Assembly (NCBI GenBank): GCA_900318825.1
Contig: ONMB01000004.1
Location: 70,389 to 114,327, forward strand
Length of the DNA stretch: 43,939 bases
Origin: an uncultured Ruminococcus sp.
GTDB taxonomy: Bacteria > Bacillota > Clostridia > Oscillospirales > Ruminococcaceae
Direction of reading: 5' to 3'
The notes under the pieces are model-generated. The model saw only the letters and a program-made list of their open reading frames with translations, made no database searches and was not told where the DNA came from. Of this stretch, positions 10,323 through 19,741 are shown one piece after another (position 1 is the first letter of the stretch; each line of letters opens with the position of its first letter). The translations under genes were made by a program, and so were the position numbers.

Positions 10323-10348
10323 GATGCGTTTCAATGGCGAGACGTATC
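10323..10348 (+). promoter_or_regulatory. Leader hairpin with ANTAR-type hexaloop before gltB
   Basis: A perfect 10-bp stem (GATGCGTTTC paired with GAGACGTATC, wobble allowed) closes the hexaloop AATGGC. ANTAR proteins recognise hexaloops with A at position 1 and G at position 4, which this loop has. The same loop in the same context (TCAATGGCGA) recurs in the asnB leader. Only one such hairpin is clear here, and it lies after the terminator rather than before it, so the assignment is tentative. Confidence 0.4.
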
Positions 10349-10365
10349 AGAAAGGCGTGACCTAA

Positions 10366-13300
10366 ATGGATAACTTTAGATTGGAAGCTCCATATGAGCA
10401 GCAGGGACTTTACGATCCCAGATTTGAACATGATAACTGCGGCATAGGTGCCGTGGTGAATATCAAGGGCGAGCAGTCCAGATATGTTGTGGACAGCGCA
10501 CTTACCATCGTGGAAAAGCTCGAACACCGTGCAGGCAAAGATGCCGAAGGTAAGACCGGCGACGGCGTTGGCATACTTGTACAGATGCCTTACAGTTTCT
10601 TTATCAGTGAGACCGCAAAGCTCGGTCACGACATCGGCGCTGAGGGCGATTTCGGTGTGGGAATGTTCTTCTTCCCGCAGAACGAGATGAAGCGCGGACA
10701 GGCAATGAAGCTGTTCGAGCTCATCATAAAAAAGAACGGCATGGAATTCATCTGCTGGCGTGAAGTGCCTGTATCTGCCGCTATACTCGGACAGAAGGCT
10801 CACGACAGTATGCCGTATATTATGCAGGCTTTTGTAAGACGCCCTGAGGAATGCCCGAAGGGACTCAGCTTTGACCGCAGGCTCTTCATTGCAAGGCGCG
10901 AGTTTGAGCATTCCAACGAGAATACATATGTATGCTCGCTTTCCAGCCGTACCATCGTATACAAGGGAATGTTCCTCGTGGACGAGCTGAGAAAGTTCTA
11001 TACAGATTTACAGAGCAGCGATTTCAAGTCTGCGATCGCTACTGTACATTCGCGTTTTTCAACAAATACAAATCCGAGCTGGCAGAAGGCTCACCCGAAC
11101 CGCTTTATTGTCCACAACGGCGAGATAAACACTATCACAGGCAATGCTGACAAAATGCTCGCGCGTGAGGAGAGCATGACCTGCGAGGCAATGAAAAGCG
11201 ATATGTACAAGATCCTCCCGACTATTGACGTTAACGGTTCGGACTCTGCAAGACTCGACAATGCTCTTGAGTTCATGGTCATGTCGGGAATGCCTCTGCC
11301 GCTTGCAGTTATGATAACGATCCCCGAGCCGTGGAAAAACGATAAAACTATCTCCAAGTCGAAGTACGACCTCTACCAGTATTACGCTACTATGATGGAG
11401 CCGTGGGACGGTCCTGCTTCTATCCTCTTCTCTGACGGTGAGGTAATGGGAGCAGTCCTCGACAGAAACGGTCTCCGGCCGTCAAGATACTGCGTTACCA
11501 GCGACGGCTTCCTCATTCTTTCATCAGAGACGGGCTGTATAGATATCCCCGCTGACAAGATCGTGAAAAAAGACCGTCTCCGTCCCGGCAAGATGCTCCT
11601 TGCGGACACTAAGCAGGGACGCATCATCGAGGACGATGAGATCAAGTCTGCCTATGCTTTACGTCAGCCCTACGGCGAATGGCTTGATGCGAACCTCGTT
11701 CGTCTGCACGACCTTCATATCCCGAACAAGGGCATACAGACCTATTCTGCAGAGGAGCTCGCAAAGCTGCAAAAGGCTTTCGGCTACTCCTATGAGGACA
11801 TAAAGACTTCTATCCTCCCAATGGCTGAAAAAGGCGCAGAGCCGATCGCTTCAATGGGCAGCGATATACCGCTCCCGCCCCTTGACAAGCACTCTCCGCC
11901 GCTGTTCAACTACTTCCGTCAGCTCTTCGCACAGGTCACCAACCCGCCCATTGACGCTATCCGCGAGGAAGTAGTTACCGACACAAGCGTCTACATCGGC
12001 AAGGACGGAAATATTCTTGAGGAAAAGCCTGAAAACTGCCACGTCCTCGAGATCTCAAATCCTATCCTCACTGAGACTGATATGCTCAAGATCAAAGCGC
12101 TGAACCGCGAAGGTCTGAAGAGTGCAGTTATCCCGATAACGTATTATATCGGAACATCGCTTGAAAAGGCTGTGGAGCGACTGTTTATCGAGGCTGACAA
12201 GGCTTACCGCGACGGTGCCTCCATACTTATCCTCTCAGACCGCGGAGTGGACGAATTCCATTGCCCGATACCGTCGCTCCTCGCAGTAGCTGCTCTCCAG
12301 CAGCACCTTGTCTCCACAAGAAAGCGCACGGCTGTTGCGATGATACTTGAGTCCGCAGAGCCGCGAGAGGTACATCATTTTGCAGCACTTCTGGGTTACG
12401 GTGCCTGCGCTGTAAACCCGTACCTTGCACATGAAACTATCCGCTCTCTTATCGATGACGGCACTCTCGACAAGGACTTCTACGCTGCTGAGGACGACTA
12501 CAACAGCGCTGTCCTTCACGGCATCGTCAAGATAGCTTCCAAAATGGGAATATCCACGATACAGTCCTATCAGGGCAGCAAGCTCTTTGAGGCAGTCGGA
12601 ATTTCAGAGGAGCTTATAAATAAGTACTTTGCCGGAACTGTCAGCCGTATCGGCGGCATAGGTCTTGCAGATATAAGCAAGCGCACCGAAGCTCTTCACA
12701 CAGCGGCTTACGATCCGCTCGGACTCAATGTGAACGAAAATATCGCAAGTGCCGGCAGCCATAAGCTCCGCAGCGGCAAGTCCGAACACCTTTACACTCC
12801 GGAGACCATACATCTTCTCCAGCAGGCTGCATGGACTGGTAATTACGATACATTCAAGAAGTATTCCGAAGCTCTTACCCGTGAGGACAACGAGCTCACC
12901 CTCCGCAGTCTCCTTGACTTCAACTACCCCGAGAACGGCGGTATCCCGATCGACGAAGTCGAGTCTGTTGAGAGCATCTGCAAGCGTTTCAAGACAGGCG
13001 CTATGTCATACGGTTCTATCTCGCAGGAGGCTCACGAGTGTATGGCAATGGCAATGAACAGCATCGGCGGCAAATCCAACAGCGGCGAGGGCGGCGAAAG
13101 CCCTGAGCGTCTGAAATCCGACAGATGTTCAGCTATCAAGCAGGTGGCTTCGGGACGCTTTGGTGTTACCTCAGAATACCTCGTTTCCGCTCAGGAGATA
13201 CAGATCAAAATGGCACAGGGTGCTAAGCCCGGTGAGGGCGGTCATCTGCCGTCAGGCAAGGTGTATCCGTGGATAGCAAAGACTCGTCACTCTACGGCTG

Positions 13301-14901
13301 GCGTAGGACTTATCTCGCCTCCGCCTCATCACGATATCTACTCTATCGAGGACCTTGCACAGCTCATCTATGACCTTAAAAATGCCAACGACAATGCCCG
13401 TATCTCAGTAAAACTGGTTTCGGAGGCTGGCGTAGGAACTGTTGCGGCAGGTGTTGCAAAGGCAGGTGCGCAGGTAATACTCATTTCCGGCTATGACGGC
13501 GGCACAGGTGCAGCACCGAAAAGCTCTATCTACAATGCAGGACTTCCTTGGGAACTCGGTCTTGCCGAGGCACATCAGACTCTTATGCTCAACGGACTTC
13601 GTTCGAGAGTCCGCATAGAAACAGACGGTAAGCTCATGACAGGCAGGGACGTTCTTGTAGCAGCTCTGCTCGGTGCGGAGGAATTCGGCTTTGCAACAGC
13701 TCCGCTGGTAACGATGGGCTGCGTTATGATGAGAGTCTGCAACCTTGATACCTGTCCTATGGGAATTGCTACTCAGAACCCGGAGCTCCGCAAGCGTTTC
13801 CGCGGCAAGCCCGAGTATATCGTGAACTTCATGCACTTTATCGCGCAGGAGCTCCGTGAATATATGGCAAGGCTCGGAGTACACACAGTCGATGAGCTTG
13901 TAGGCCGCAGCGACCTCATCAGGATAAAGGAAACAGCTGCTGATAAGAACATCGACTTCACAAATATTCTGTCAGGCAGCGTAACAGGTGAGAAGCAGCA
14001 TTTCGATCCGGCAGATATTTTTGATTTTGAGCTTGACAACACCATAGACCGACGTGTTATAATGAAGAAGCTGGGAGCTGCTCTGAAAAGCGGTTCTCAC
14101 AAGAGCATTTCCATTGACGTGGTCAACACAGACCGCTCTGTGGGAACTCTTACAGGTGCGGAAATTACGCGCATACACGGCGAGAACGTCCTTGCTGACG
14201 ACACATTCACAGTCAAGTGCAACGGCAGCGGCGGACAGAGCTTCGGCGCGTTCATTCCAAAGGGACTTACTCTTGAGCTCTGCGGCGACAGCAACGACTA
14301 CTTCGGCAAGGGACTCTCAGGCGGCAGACTTGTGCTCTGCCCGCCGAAGAACTCGGCTTTCAAGGCTGACGAGAACATTATCGTCGGAAATGTTGCGCTC
14401 TACGGTGCGACCTCCGGCAAGGCTTTCATCAACGGTATTGCAGGCGAGCGCTTCTGCGTAAGAAACTCCGGAGCTATTGCAGTCTGTGAGGGCGTCGGCG
14501 ATCACGGCTGCGAGTATATGACAGGCGGACGTGCTGTTATCCTCGGCGTTACAGGCAAGAATTTCGCCGCAGGTATGTCAGGCGGAATTGCCTATGTTCT
14601 CGACGAGAAGCACGACCTCTATACCCGCCTGAACAAGGCTCTCGTATCACTTGAAGCAGTTGAAAACGACGAGGATATTGAGGAGCTGAAGGCTATCATA
14701 ACCGAGCACGCCGAGGCTACCGGTTCCGAAAAGGCAAAGCGGATACTTGACGCATTTGAGCAGTATCTGCCGTGCTTCAAGAAGGTAATACCGCACGATT
14801 ACGCAAAGATACAGACCACAGTAAGAACGCTCGAAAAGAACGGCGTATCACACGAACAGGCTGAAATAGAAGCCTTTGAGCTTATCAGAAAGGAGGTGTG
14901 A
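10366..14901 (+). CDS. gltB: Glutamate synthase, large (alpha) subunit
   Basis: Catalyses glutamine plus 2-oxoglutarate to two glutamates. 1511 residues, standard length. An N-terminal class II amidotransferase domain follows a 24-residue propeptide, with the nucleophile expected at C25 in DNCGIGAV. The FMN/synthase domain includes KPGEGGHLPSGKV, and the 3Fe-4S cysteines lie in GCVMMRVCNLDTCPMG (about residues 1118-1130). The C-terminal Gly-rich beta-helix domain is also recognisable. The start ATG follows AAAGG by about ten bases. gltD begins 3 bases after the stop. Its glutamine substrate would come mainly from the GSIII encoded across the divergent promoter. Confidence 0.97.
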   Translation: MDNFRLEAPYEQQGLYDPRFEHDNCGIGAVVNIKGEQSRYVVDSALTIVEKLEHRAGKDAEGKTGDGVGILVQMPYSFFISETAKLGHDIGAEGDFGVGMFFFPQNEMKRGQAMKLFELIIKKNGMEFICWREVPVSAAILGQKAHDSMPYIMQAFVRRPEECPKGLSFDRRLFIARREFEHSNENTYVCSLSSRTIVYKGMFLVDELRKFYTDLQSSDFKSAIATVHSRFSTNTNPSWQKAHPNRFIVHNGEINTITGNADKMLAREESMTCEAMKSDMYKILPTIDVNGSDSARLDNALEFMVMSGMPLPLAVMITIPEPWKNDKTISKSKYDLYQYYATMMEPWDGPASILFSDGEVMGAVLDRNGLRPSRYCVTSDGFLILSSETGCIDIPADKIVKKDRLRPGKMLLADTKQGRIIEDDEIKSAYALRQPYGEWLDANLVRLHDLHIPNKGIQTYSAEELAKLQKAFGYSYEDIKTSILPMAEKGAEPIASMGSDIPLPPLDKHSPPLFNYFRQLFAQVTNPPIDAIREEVVTDTSVYIGKDGNILEEKPENCHVLEISNPILTETDMLKIKALNREGLKSAVIPITYYIGTSLEKAVERLFIEADKAYRDGASILILSDRGVDEFHCPIPSLLAVAALQQHLVSTRKRTAVAMILESAEPREVHHFAALLGYGACAVNPYLAHETIRSLIDDGTLDKDFYAAEDDYNSAVLHGIVKIASKMGISTIQSYQGSKLFEAVGISEELINKYFAGTVSRIGGIGLADISKRTEALHTAAYDPLGLNVNENIASAGSHKLRSGKSEHLYTPETIHLLQQAAWTGNYDTFKKYSEALTREDNELTLRSLLDFNYPENGGIPIDEVESVESICKRFKTGAMSYGSISQEAHECMAMAMNSIGGKSNSGEGGESPERLKSDRCSAIKQVASGRFGVTSEYLVSAQEIQIKMAQGAKPGEGGHLPSGKVYPWIAKTRHSTAGVGLISPPPHHDIYSIEDLAQLIYDLKNANDNARISVKLVSEAGVGTVAAGVAKAGAQVILISGYDGGTGAAPKSSIYNAGLPWELGLAEAHQTLMLNGLRSRVRIETDGKLMTGRDVLVAALLGAEEFGFATAPLVTMGCVMMRVCNLDTCPMGIATQNPELRKRFRGKPEYIVNFMHFIAQELREYMARLGVHTVDELVGRSDLIRIKETAADKNIDFTNILSGSVTGEKQHFDPADIFDFELDNTIDRRVIMKKLGAALKSGSHKSISIDVVNTDRSVGTLTGAEITRIHGENVLADDTFTVKCNGSGGQSFGAFIPKGLTLELCGDSNDYFGKGLSGGRLVLCPPKNSAFKADENIIVGNVALYGATSGKAFINGIAGERFCVRNSGAIAVCEGVGDHGCEYMTGGRAVILGVTGKNFAAGMSGGIAYVLDEKHDLYTRLNKALVSLEAVENDEDIEELKAIITEHAEATGSEKAKRILDAFEQYLPCFKKVIPHDYAKIQTTVRTLEKNGVSHEQAEIEAFELIRKEV

Positions 14902-14904
14902 GCC

Positions 14905-16392
14905 ATGGGAAAAGCAACAGGATTTCTTGAATTTGCAAGAACAGAAGCAGCTGCAAAGGAGCCGCTTGAGCGTATAAAGGACTTTAACGAGTTCCATGTG
15001 CCGCTCAGTGACGAGCAGCGTAAGGAACAGGCTTCACGCTGTATGGACTGCGGAGTGCCGTTCTGCCAGAACGGAAAAATGCTCTGCGGAATGGTATCGG
15101 GCTGTCCGCTCAACAACCTTATCCCTGAGTGGAACGACCTCATCTATCACGGACAAAAGGAACAGGCGCTGAGCCGTCTGCTCATGACCAACAACTTCCC
15201 GGAGTTCACGTCAAGGGTTTGCCCCGCACTTTGTGAAAAGGCGTGTATATGCGGAGTTTACGACAGCCCCGTTACCGTCAAGGAGAACGAGAATTCTATC
15301 ATAGAGTACGGCTTTGAGAGCGGACTTATCAAGCCTCAGCCGCCTGCTGTAAGAAGCGGCAAGCGTGTTGCAGTAATAGGCTCCGGTCCGTCCGGACTTG
15401 CAGCCGCTGATACTCTCAACAAGCGCGGCCACAGCGTGACTGTGTTCGAGCGCTCCGACCGCGTAGGCGGACTTCTCATGTACGGAATACCCAATATGAA
15501 GCTGGAGAAGCGCATAATCGAGCGCAGAGCCGAGTTGATGCGGGCTGAAGGCGTTGAGTTCATGGTAAATTCCAACGTCGGCGAAAATGTATCCGCGAAG
15601 GATATCATGAGCGGCTTCGATGCTGTTATACTTGCCTGCGGATCGTCAAATCCCCGTGACATCAAGGCTGACGGACGCGATGCAGAGGGAATTTACTTCG
15701 CTGTGGACTTCCTTAGATCGACCACAAAGAGTCTGCTCGACTCCGGTCTCACAGACGGCAAATACATCTCCGCAGAGGGAAAGAACGTTGTCATAATCGG
15801 CGGCGGAGACACCGGCAATGACTGTGTTGGAACTGCTGTGCGCCACGGCTGCAAGTCCGTGACACAGCTTGAGATGATGCCTAAGCTGCCCGATGAGCGA
15901 GCTGAGAACAATCCTTTCCCGCAGTATCCGAGAGTGTGCAAAACCGACTACGGTCAGGAGGAAGCTATTGCGGTATTCGGTCACGATCCGCGCATCTACT
16001 GCACCACAGTCAAGGAATTCATCAAGGACGAGAACGGATGTCTCAAGGCAGTCAAAACAGTCAAGCTGGAATTTGTTCAGGACGAGGCGAGCGGCAGGAG
16101 AGTGCCGCGTGAGATAGCAGGCAGTGAGGAGGAGCTTCCGTGTGAGCTCTGCCTTATCGCAGCAGGCTTCCTCGGTTCTCAGAGCTACGTTGCTGAGGCT
16201 TTCGGCGTTGAGCTCGATCAGCGCACAAATGTTAAAACTGCTCCTGGTTATCACGCTGCAAATATACCGAAGGTGTTCACCGCGGGCGATATGCACATCG
16301 GACAGTCGCTCGTAGTCCGCGCGATACGCGAGGGACGTGATGCAGCAGCAGAGGTGGACGAGTATCTGATGGGCTACACGAATTTGAAATAA
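14905..16392 (+). CDS. gltD: Glutamate synthase, small (beta) subunit
   Basis: Passes electrons from NAD(P)H through FAD and iron-sulfur clusters to GltB. 495 residues. The N-terminal cysteine pattern (CMDCGVPFC, then GCPLNN and CPALCEKACICGV) forms the 4Fe-4S region. A FAD-binding GSGPSGLAAADTL and a second dinucleotide fold IGGGDTGNDCVG follow, and the C-terminal GDMHIGQSLVVRAIREGR is the family FAD motif. A strong AAAGGAGG precedes ATG 14905. The spacing to gltB implies one complex made from one transcript. Confidence 0.97.
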   Translation: MGKATGFLEFARTEAAAKEPLERIKDFNEFHVPLSDEQRKEQASRCMDCGVPFCQNGKMLCGMVSGCPLNNLIPEWNDLIYHGQKEQALSRLLMTNNFPEFTSRVCPALCEKACICGVYDSPVTVKENENSIIEYGFESGLIKPQPPAVRSGKRVAVIGSGPSGLAAADTLNKRGHSVTVFERSDRVGGLLMYGIPNMKLEKRIIERRAELMRAEGVEFMVNSNVGENVSAKDIMSGFDAVILACGSSNPRDIKADGRDAEGIYFAVDFLRSTTKSLLDSGLTDGKYISAEGKNVVIIGGGDTGNDCVGTAVRHGCKSVTQLEMMPKLPDERAENNPFPQYPRVCKTDYGQEEAIAVFGHDPRIYCTTVKEFIKDENGCLKAVKTVKLEFVQDEASGRRVPREIAGSEEELPCELCLIAAGFLGSQSYVAEAFGVELDQRTNVKTAPGYHAANIPKVFTAGDMHIGQSLVVRAIREGRDAAAEVDEYLMGYTNLK

Positions 16393-16403
16393 CGGAGGAT
16401 AAA

Positions 16404-17681
16404 ATGGTTTATTCTGAAAATGAAATATTGCAGTATATCGAGGAAAACGACGTCAAGTTCGTTAAACTGACGTTTTGTGATCTGCTTGGCAGACTGAAAA
16501 ACATTTCCATACTTTCATCAGAGCTGGCGGCCACTTTTGAGCGAGGAGTCCGCATTGCTGCGAAGAAGATATCAGGCTTTGAAGCAGCTAATGGCAAGGA
16601 CCTCTTCCTGTTCCCCGACGCGCAGACCATGACTGTTCTGCCGTGGAGACCTCAGCAGGGCAGAGTTATCCGTATGTTCTGCTATATCCGTTACAAGGAC
16701 GGAACTCCCTTTGAGGGAGACAGCCGCTATTTCCTCAAAAAAGCAATGAAGACCGCAGTGAATGCAGGCTACTGTTTCCGTTTCGGAACATCTTGCGAAT
16801 TCACGCTGTTCCGTCTTGACGATAACGGCCTCCCGACAAAAACACCTCACGATTTTGCAGGATACTGTGATACATCTCCCGACGACAAGGGCGAGAATAT
16901 CCGCCGTGACGTATGCCTGACGCTTGAACAGATGGGTATACAGCCCGTTTCATCGCGTCATGAGAGCGGCTGCGGCCAGCACGAGATAGACTTCAATTCC
17001 TCGTCAGCACTGAAAGCGGCAGACACCTTCCTCAGTTTCAAATCAGCAGTAAAATCCGTTGCTGAAACACACGGCGTCCACGCGAGCTTCATGCCTAAGC
17101 CTCTCCGGAATGACTGCGGCAATGGTATGCACATCAGCTTCACAGTTTTCCCGGACAGCGATTTCCTGGAGGAACGCGCTTCTGAATGCGGAGATATAGT
17201 AAAGAGTGCCGCCGCAGGTATTATGGAGCATATCCGTGAGTTCACCCTGCTGACGAATTCAACTGTGAATTCATATGCAAGACTTGGTGAGTTCACAGCG
17301 CCGCGCGATATCATCTGGTCGGACGAGGAGGGCTCACAGCTCATCCGTATGGCTGCTGACGGCGAAGATTCTTCCGTAGAGCTGAGAGCTGCGGACTGCG
17401 TCTGTGATCCGTATTTCGCACTGGGAATGATGATATATTCTGCACTTGAGGGCATAGCTGAAGGAGCGGTCCTTCCTGAGAAAAACTGCGGTACGGAACG
17501 CCTTCCCGAGACAATCGGAGAGGCGGCAGATATAGCCGAGAATTCAGAATTCCTGAAGAAATATATCCCAGATAATATCCTTAAAGTCCTTGTTCAGCGC
17601 AGCCGTGCGGAGTGGAAGGAATACAGCTCTGCATATGACAAGGAAGCGTTTGAGGAAAAGAAGTATTTCAGCTCACTGTAA
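16404..17681 (+). CDS. Glutamine synthetase type I-like protein lacking several catalytic residues
   Basis: 425 residues, colinear with Bacillus-type GSI over most of its length: VKFVKLTFCDLLGRLKN, FPDAQTMTVLPW, GQHEIDF, HASFMPKPL, NSYARL and SVELRAADC. Metal ligands E132, E187, E194, H243 and E326 and residue R328 are present. However, the second-metal Glu of the GPEPEF motif is S130, the DGSSIEGF ammonium-site loop is replaced (AAKKISGFE), the active-site-flap Glu of PGYEAP is T298, and the Arg of NRS is G310. Normal catalysis is therefore doubtful. It sits between gltD (11 bases away) and an ANTAR regulator (12 bases away), which suggests a glutamine-sensing or regulatory role. Residue alignments are by eye. 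Confidence 0.85.
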   Translation: MVYSENEILQYIEENDVKFVKLTFCDLLGRLKNISILSSELAATFERGVRIAAKKISGFEAANGKDLFLFPDAQTMTVLPWRPQQGRVIRMFCYIRYKDGTPFEGDSRYFLKKAMKTAVNAGYCFRFGTSCEFTLFRLDDNGLPTKTPHDFAGYCDTSPDDKGENIRRDVCLTLEQMGIQPVSSRHESGCGQHEIDFNSSSALKAADTFLSFKSAVKSVAETHGVHASFMPKPLRNDCGNGMHISFTVFPDSDFLEERASECGDIVKSAAAGIMEHIREFTLLTNSTVNSYARLGEFTAPRDIIWSDEEGSQLIRMAADGEDSSVELRAADCVCDPYFALGMMIYSALEGIAEGAVLPEKNCGTERLPETIGEAADIAENSEFLKKYIPDNILKVLVQRSRAEWKEYSSAYDKEAFEEKKYFSSL

Positions 17682-17693
17682 TGGAGGTTCATT

Positions 17694-18275
17694 TTGGAAA
17701 AGATCCTTGTAGTTTCAAGTAATAAGACTGCTTCTGAAACTCTGCTTGATTTTCTTCGCGGATCGTTCAAATGCACTCCAAAGATAGTCGAATCTGCATA
17801 TCAGGCTAAAACGCTGCTTGACTCGGATATCATGACAGAGCTTGTGATGATAAACTCGCCCCTCATGGACGAATCCGGCGTTGAATTTGCCGAGTACGTC
17901 ACCGGAAATACGACGGCGAACTGCATATTGCTCATCAAGGCTGAAGCTGCCGAAAAGATAGGCGAACGTGCCGAAAAAGCCGGCGTTATCATTGTCGGCA
18001 AGCCGTTCAGCAAAACAGTGCTGTATCAGATAGTAAGGACGGTGGATATCGCGTTCAACCGCTCGGCAGAGCTTTATCTGCGCAATGCTCGTCTTGAGGA
18101 AAAGATAAACGAGATACAGACCATTGACAAGGCAAAATTCATGCTTATGGAGTACAAGAGCATGACCGAGAGCGAGGCTCACGCCTATATTGAGCAGTAC
18201 GCAATGAACAAGCGGAAAAAGAAGAGCATCGCTGCCCTTGCAATAATCGACAAGCTCAGCGAGCAGTATATGTAG
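17694..18275 (+). CDS. ANTAR-domain antiterminator with degenerate receiver (NitR-like)
   Basis: 193 residues. Residues 1-120 have a CheY-like fold but lack the acidic pair (VVSSN) and have N54 in place of the phosphorylated Asp (ELVMINSP); only the K103-P-F motif remains. A coiled segment (about 125-145) leads to a C-terminal ANTAR RNA-binding domain with IDKAKFMLMEYKSMTESEAH and YAMNKRKKK. ANTAR proteins bind paired hexaloop hairpins in leader RNA and prevent termination. In Clostridium saccharobutylicum an ANTAR gene (nitR) lies next to glnA and gltAB, so a nitrogen role is supported by precedent. The start codon is TTG at 17694, after GGAGG. Without a phosphorylation site, the signal probably comes by protein contact or ligand. 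Confidence 0.88.
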   Translation: MEKILVVSSNKTASETLLDFLRGSFKCTPKIVESAYQAKTLLDSDIMTELVMINSPLMDESGVEFAEYVTGNTTANCILLIKAEAAEKIGERAEKAGVIIVGKPFSKTVLYQIVRTVDIAFNRSAELYLRNARLEEKINEIQTIDKAKFMLMEYKSMTESEAHAYIEQYAMNKRKKKSIAALAIIDKLSEQYM

Positions 18276-18286
18276 AGGTGCAGGAT

Positions 18287-19708
18287 ATGTTTGACACGAT
18301 ACACGAAGAATGCGGAGTTTTCGGCATTTTTGAGAACAGGACAGCAAATGTCGCTGCCTCTGTATATTTCGGGCTTTACGCTCTTCAGCACAGAGGTCAG
18401 GAGAGCTGCGGCATAACGGTCTGTGATGATGGTATTTTCCGGCATAAACGTGCTGACGGGCTCGTATCCGAGGTTTTCACGCGTGAGGAGCTTGATAAGC
18501 TGGGCTGCGGAAATATGGCAGTGGGACACGTCCGCTATTCCACCACGGGCGGCCATAACCACAACAATATCCAGCCCCTTGTTATACGCCATATCAAGGG
18601 AAATATGGCTCTTGCCCACAACGGCAACCTTGTCAATGCGGCAGAGCTTCGCCGTTCATTTGAGATGTCGGGAGCTATATTCCACGGTACGTCTGATACC
18701 GAGGCGATAGCATATTCCATAGTCCGCGAGCGTCTGACGAGCAGTTCTACGGAACAGGCTGTGGAACGTGCGGTGCCCTACATCAAGGGAGCTTATTCCT
18801 GCATACTGATGACGGCAACAAAGCTCATAGCTTTCCGCGATCCCAACGGCTTCCGTCCGCTTTGCATAGGAAAAACTCACGACGGCGCATATGTTGTGGC
18901 GTCGGAGTCGTGTGCACTTGAAACAGTGGGTGCGGAGTTCCTGCGAGATGTTGAGGCAGGAGAAATAGTCGTCATAGACAAAAACGGGCTGCGCTCCATA
19001 ACGACGAACTGCGGCAGCAAAAAGCATATCTGCATTTTCGAGTATATTTATTTTGCCCGTCCCGACTCTGTCATCGAGGGAACATCGGTGCATCACGCGC
19101 GGCTGAAAGCAGGGGAACTGCTTGCAAAACACAGTCCGGTCGAAGCTGATGTTGTAATAGGAGTTCCTGATTCGGGACTCGATGCGGCTCTGGGCTACGC
19201 AAATGAGAGCGGTATACCCTATGGTATCGGCTTCATTAAAAACAAGTACATCGGACGCAGCTTTATCCAGCCCGATCAGAACCAGCGAGAGAATGCGGTC
19301 AAGATCAAGCTGAACGCAGTGCGCGGAAGTGTTGAGGGAAAGCGCGTGATAATGATCGACGACTCGATAGTCCGCGGAACTACAAGTGCTCGTATCGTGC
19401 GTCTCCTCCGTGAAGCCGGAGCCAAGGAGGTCCATGTCCGCATATCGTCACCGCCGTTTCTTCATTCCTGCTATTTCGGCACAGATATAGATTCGGAGGA
19501 AAACCTTATTGCGGGCAAGTGCAGCTCTACTGAGGAAATAGCCCGGTATATAGGCGCAGACAGCCTTGCATATCTGCCCGTTGAAAGTCTCGGCGAGCTC
19601 GTTGACAACAGGTTCAGCTGCTGCAATGGCTGCTTTACGGGTGATTATCCCGTTGATGTTTCGGGGGCTGGAAGCAAGAACAAATTTGACGAAAAAATAC
19701 ATAAGTAG
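18287..19708 (+). CDS. purF: Amidophosphoribosyltransferase
   Basis: First committed enzyme of purine synthesis: PRPP plus glutamine to phosphoribosylamine. The class II amidotransferase nucleophile Cys lies in EECGVFGIF after a short propeptide. The PRPP-binding motif VIMIDDSIVRGTTSARIV is intact, and cysteines including CIFEYIYFARPDS, HSCYFGTD and CNGCFTG match the 4Fe-4S form known from Bacillus. The start is taken as ATG 18287, seven bases after GAGGTG; a GTG at 18278 is also in frame. It lies 11 bases after the ANTAR gene, probably on the same transcript, adding another glutamine-consuming enzyme to this cluster. Confidence 0.96.
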   Translation: MFDTIHEECGVFGIFENRTANVAASVYFGLYALQHRGQESCGITVCDDGIFRHKRADGLVSEVFTREELDKLGCGNMAVGHVRYSTTGGHNHNNIQPLVIRHIKGNMALAHNGNLVNAAELRRSFEMSGAIFHGTSDTEAIAYSIVRERLTSSSTEQAVERAVPYIKGAYSCILMTATKLIAFRDPNGFRPLCIGKTHDGAYVVASESCALETVGAEFLRDVEAGEIVVIDKNGLRSITTNCGSKKHICIFEYIYFARPDSVIEGTSVHHARLKAGELLAKHSPVEADVVIGVPDSGLDAALGYANESGIPYGIGFIKNKYIGRSFIQPDQNQRENAVKIKLNAVRGSVEGKRVIMIDDSIVRGTTSARIVRLLREAGAKEVHVRISSPPFLHSCYFGTDIDSEENLIAGKCSSTEEIARYIGADSLAYLPVESLGELVDNRFSCCNGCFTGDYPVDVSGAGSKNKFDEKIHK

Positions 19709-19741
19709 AGACGCCGGGAGCGGTGTCCCGCAATATAAAAT

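Noticed and set aside
10114-10911. Long minus-strand open frame across the gltB start and leader
   Set aside because: It is antisense to gltB coding sequence and crosses the divergent promoters; the protein shows no recognisable features.
15646-16296. 216-codon minus-strand open frame inside gltD
   Set aside because: Fully antisense to a well-supported gene, with no motif or promoter.
16404-17681. Calling this gene a functional glnA
   Set aside because: Several active-site residues appear replaced, so the working enzyme name was not applied even though the family is clear.
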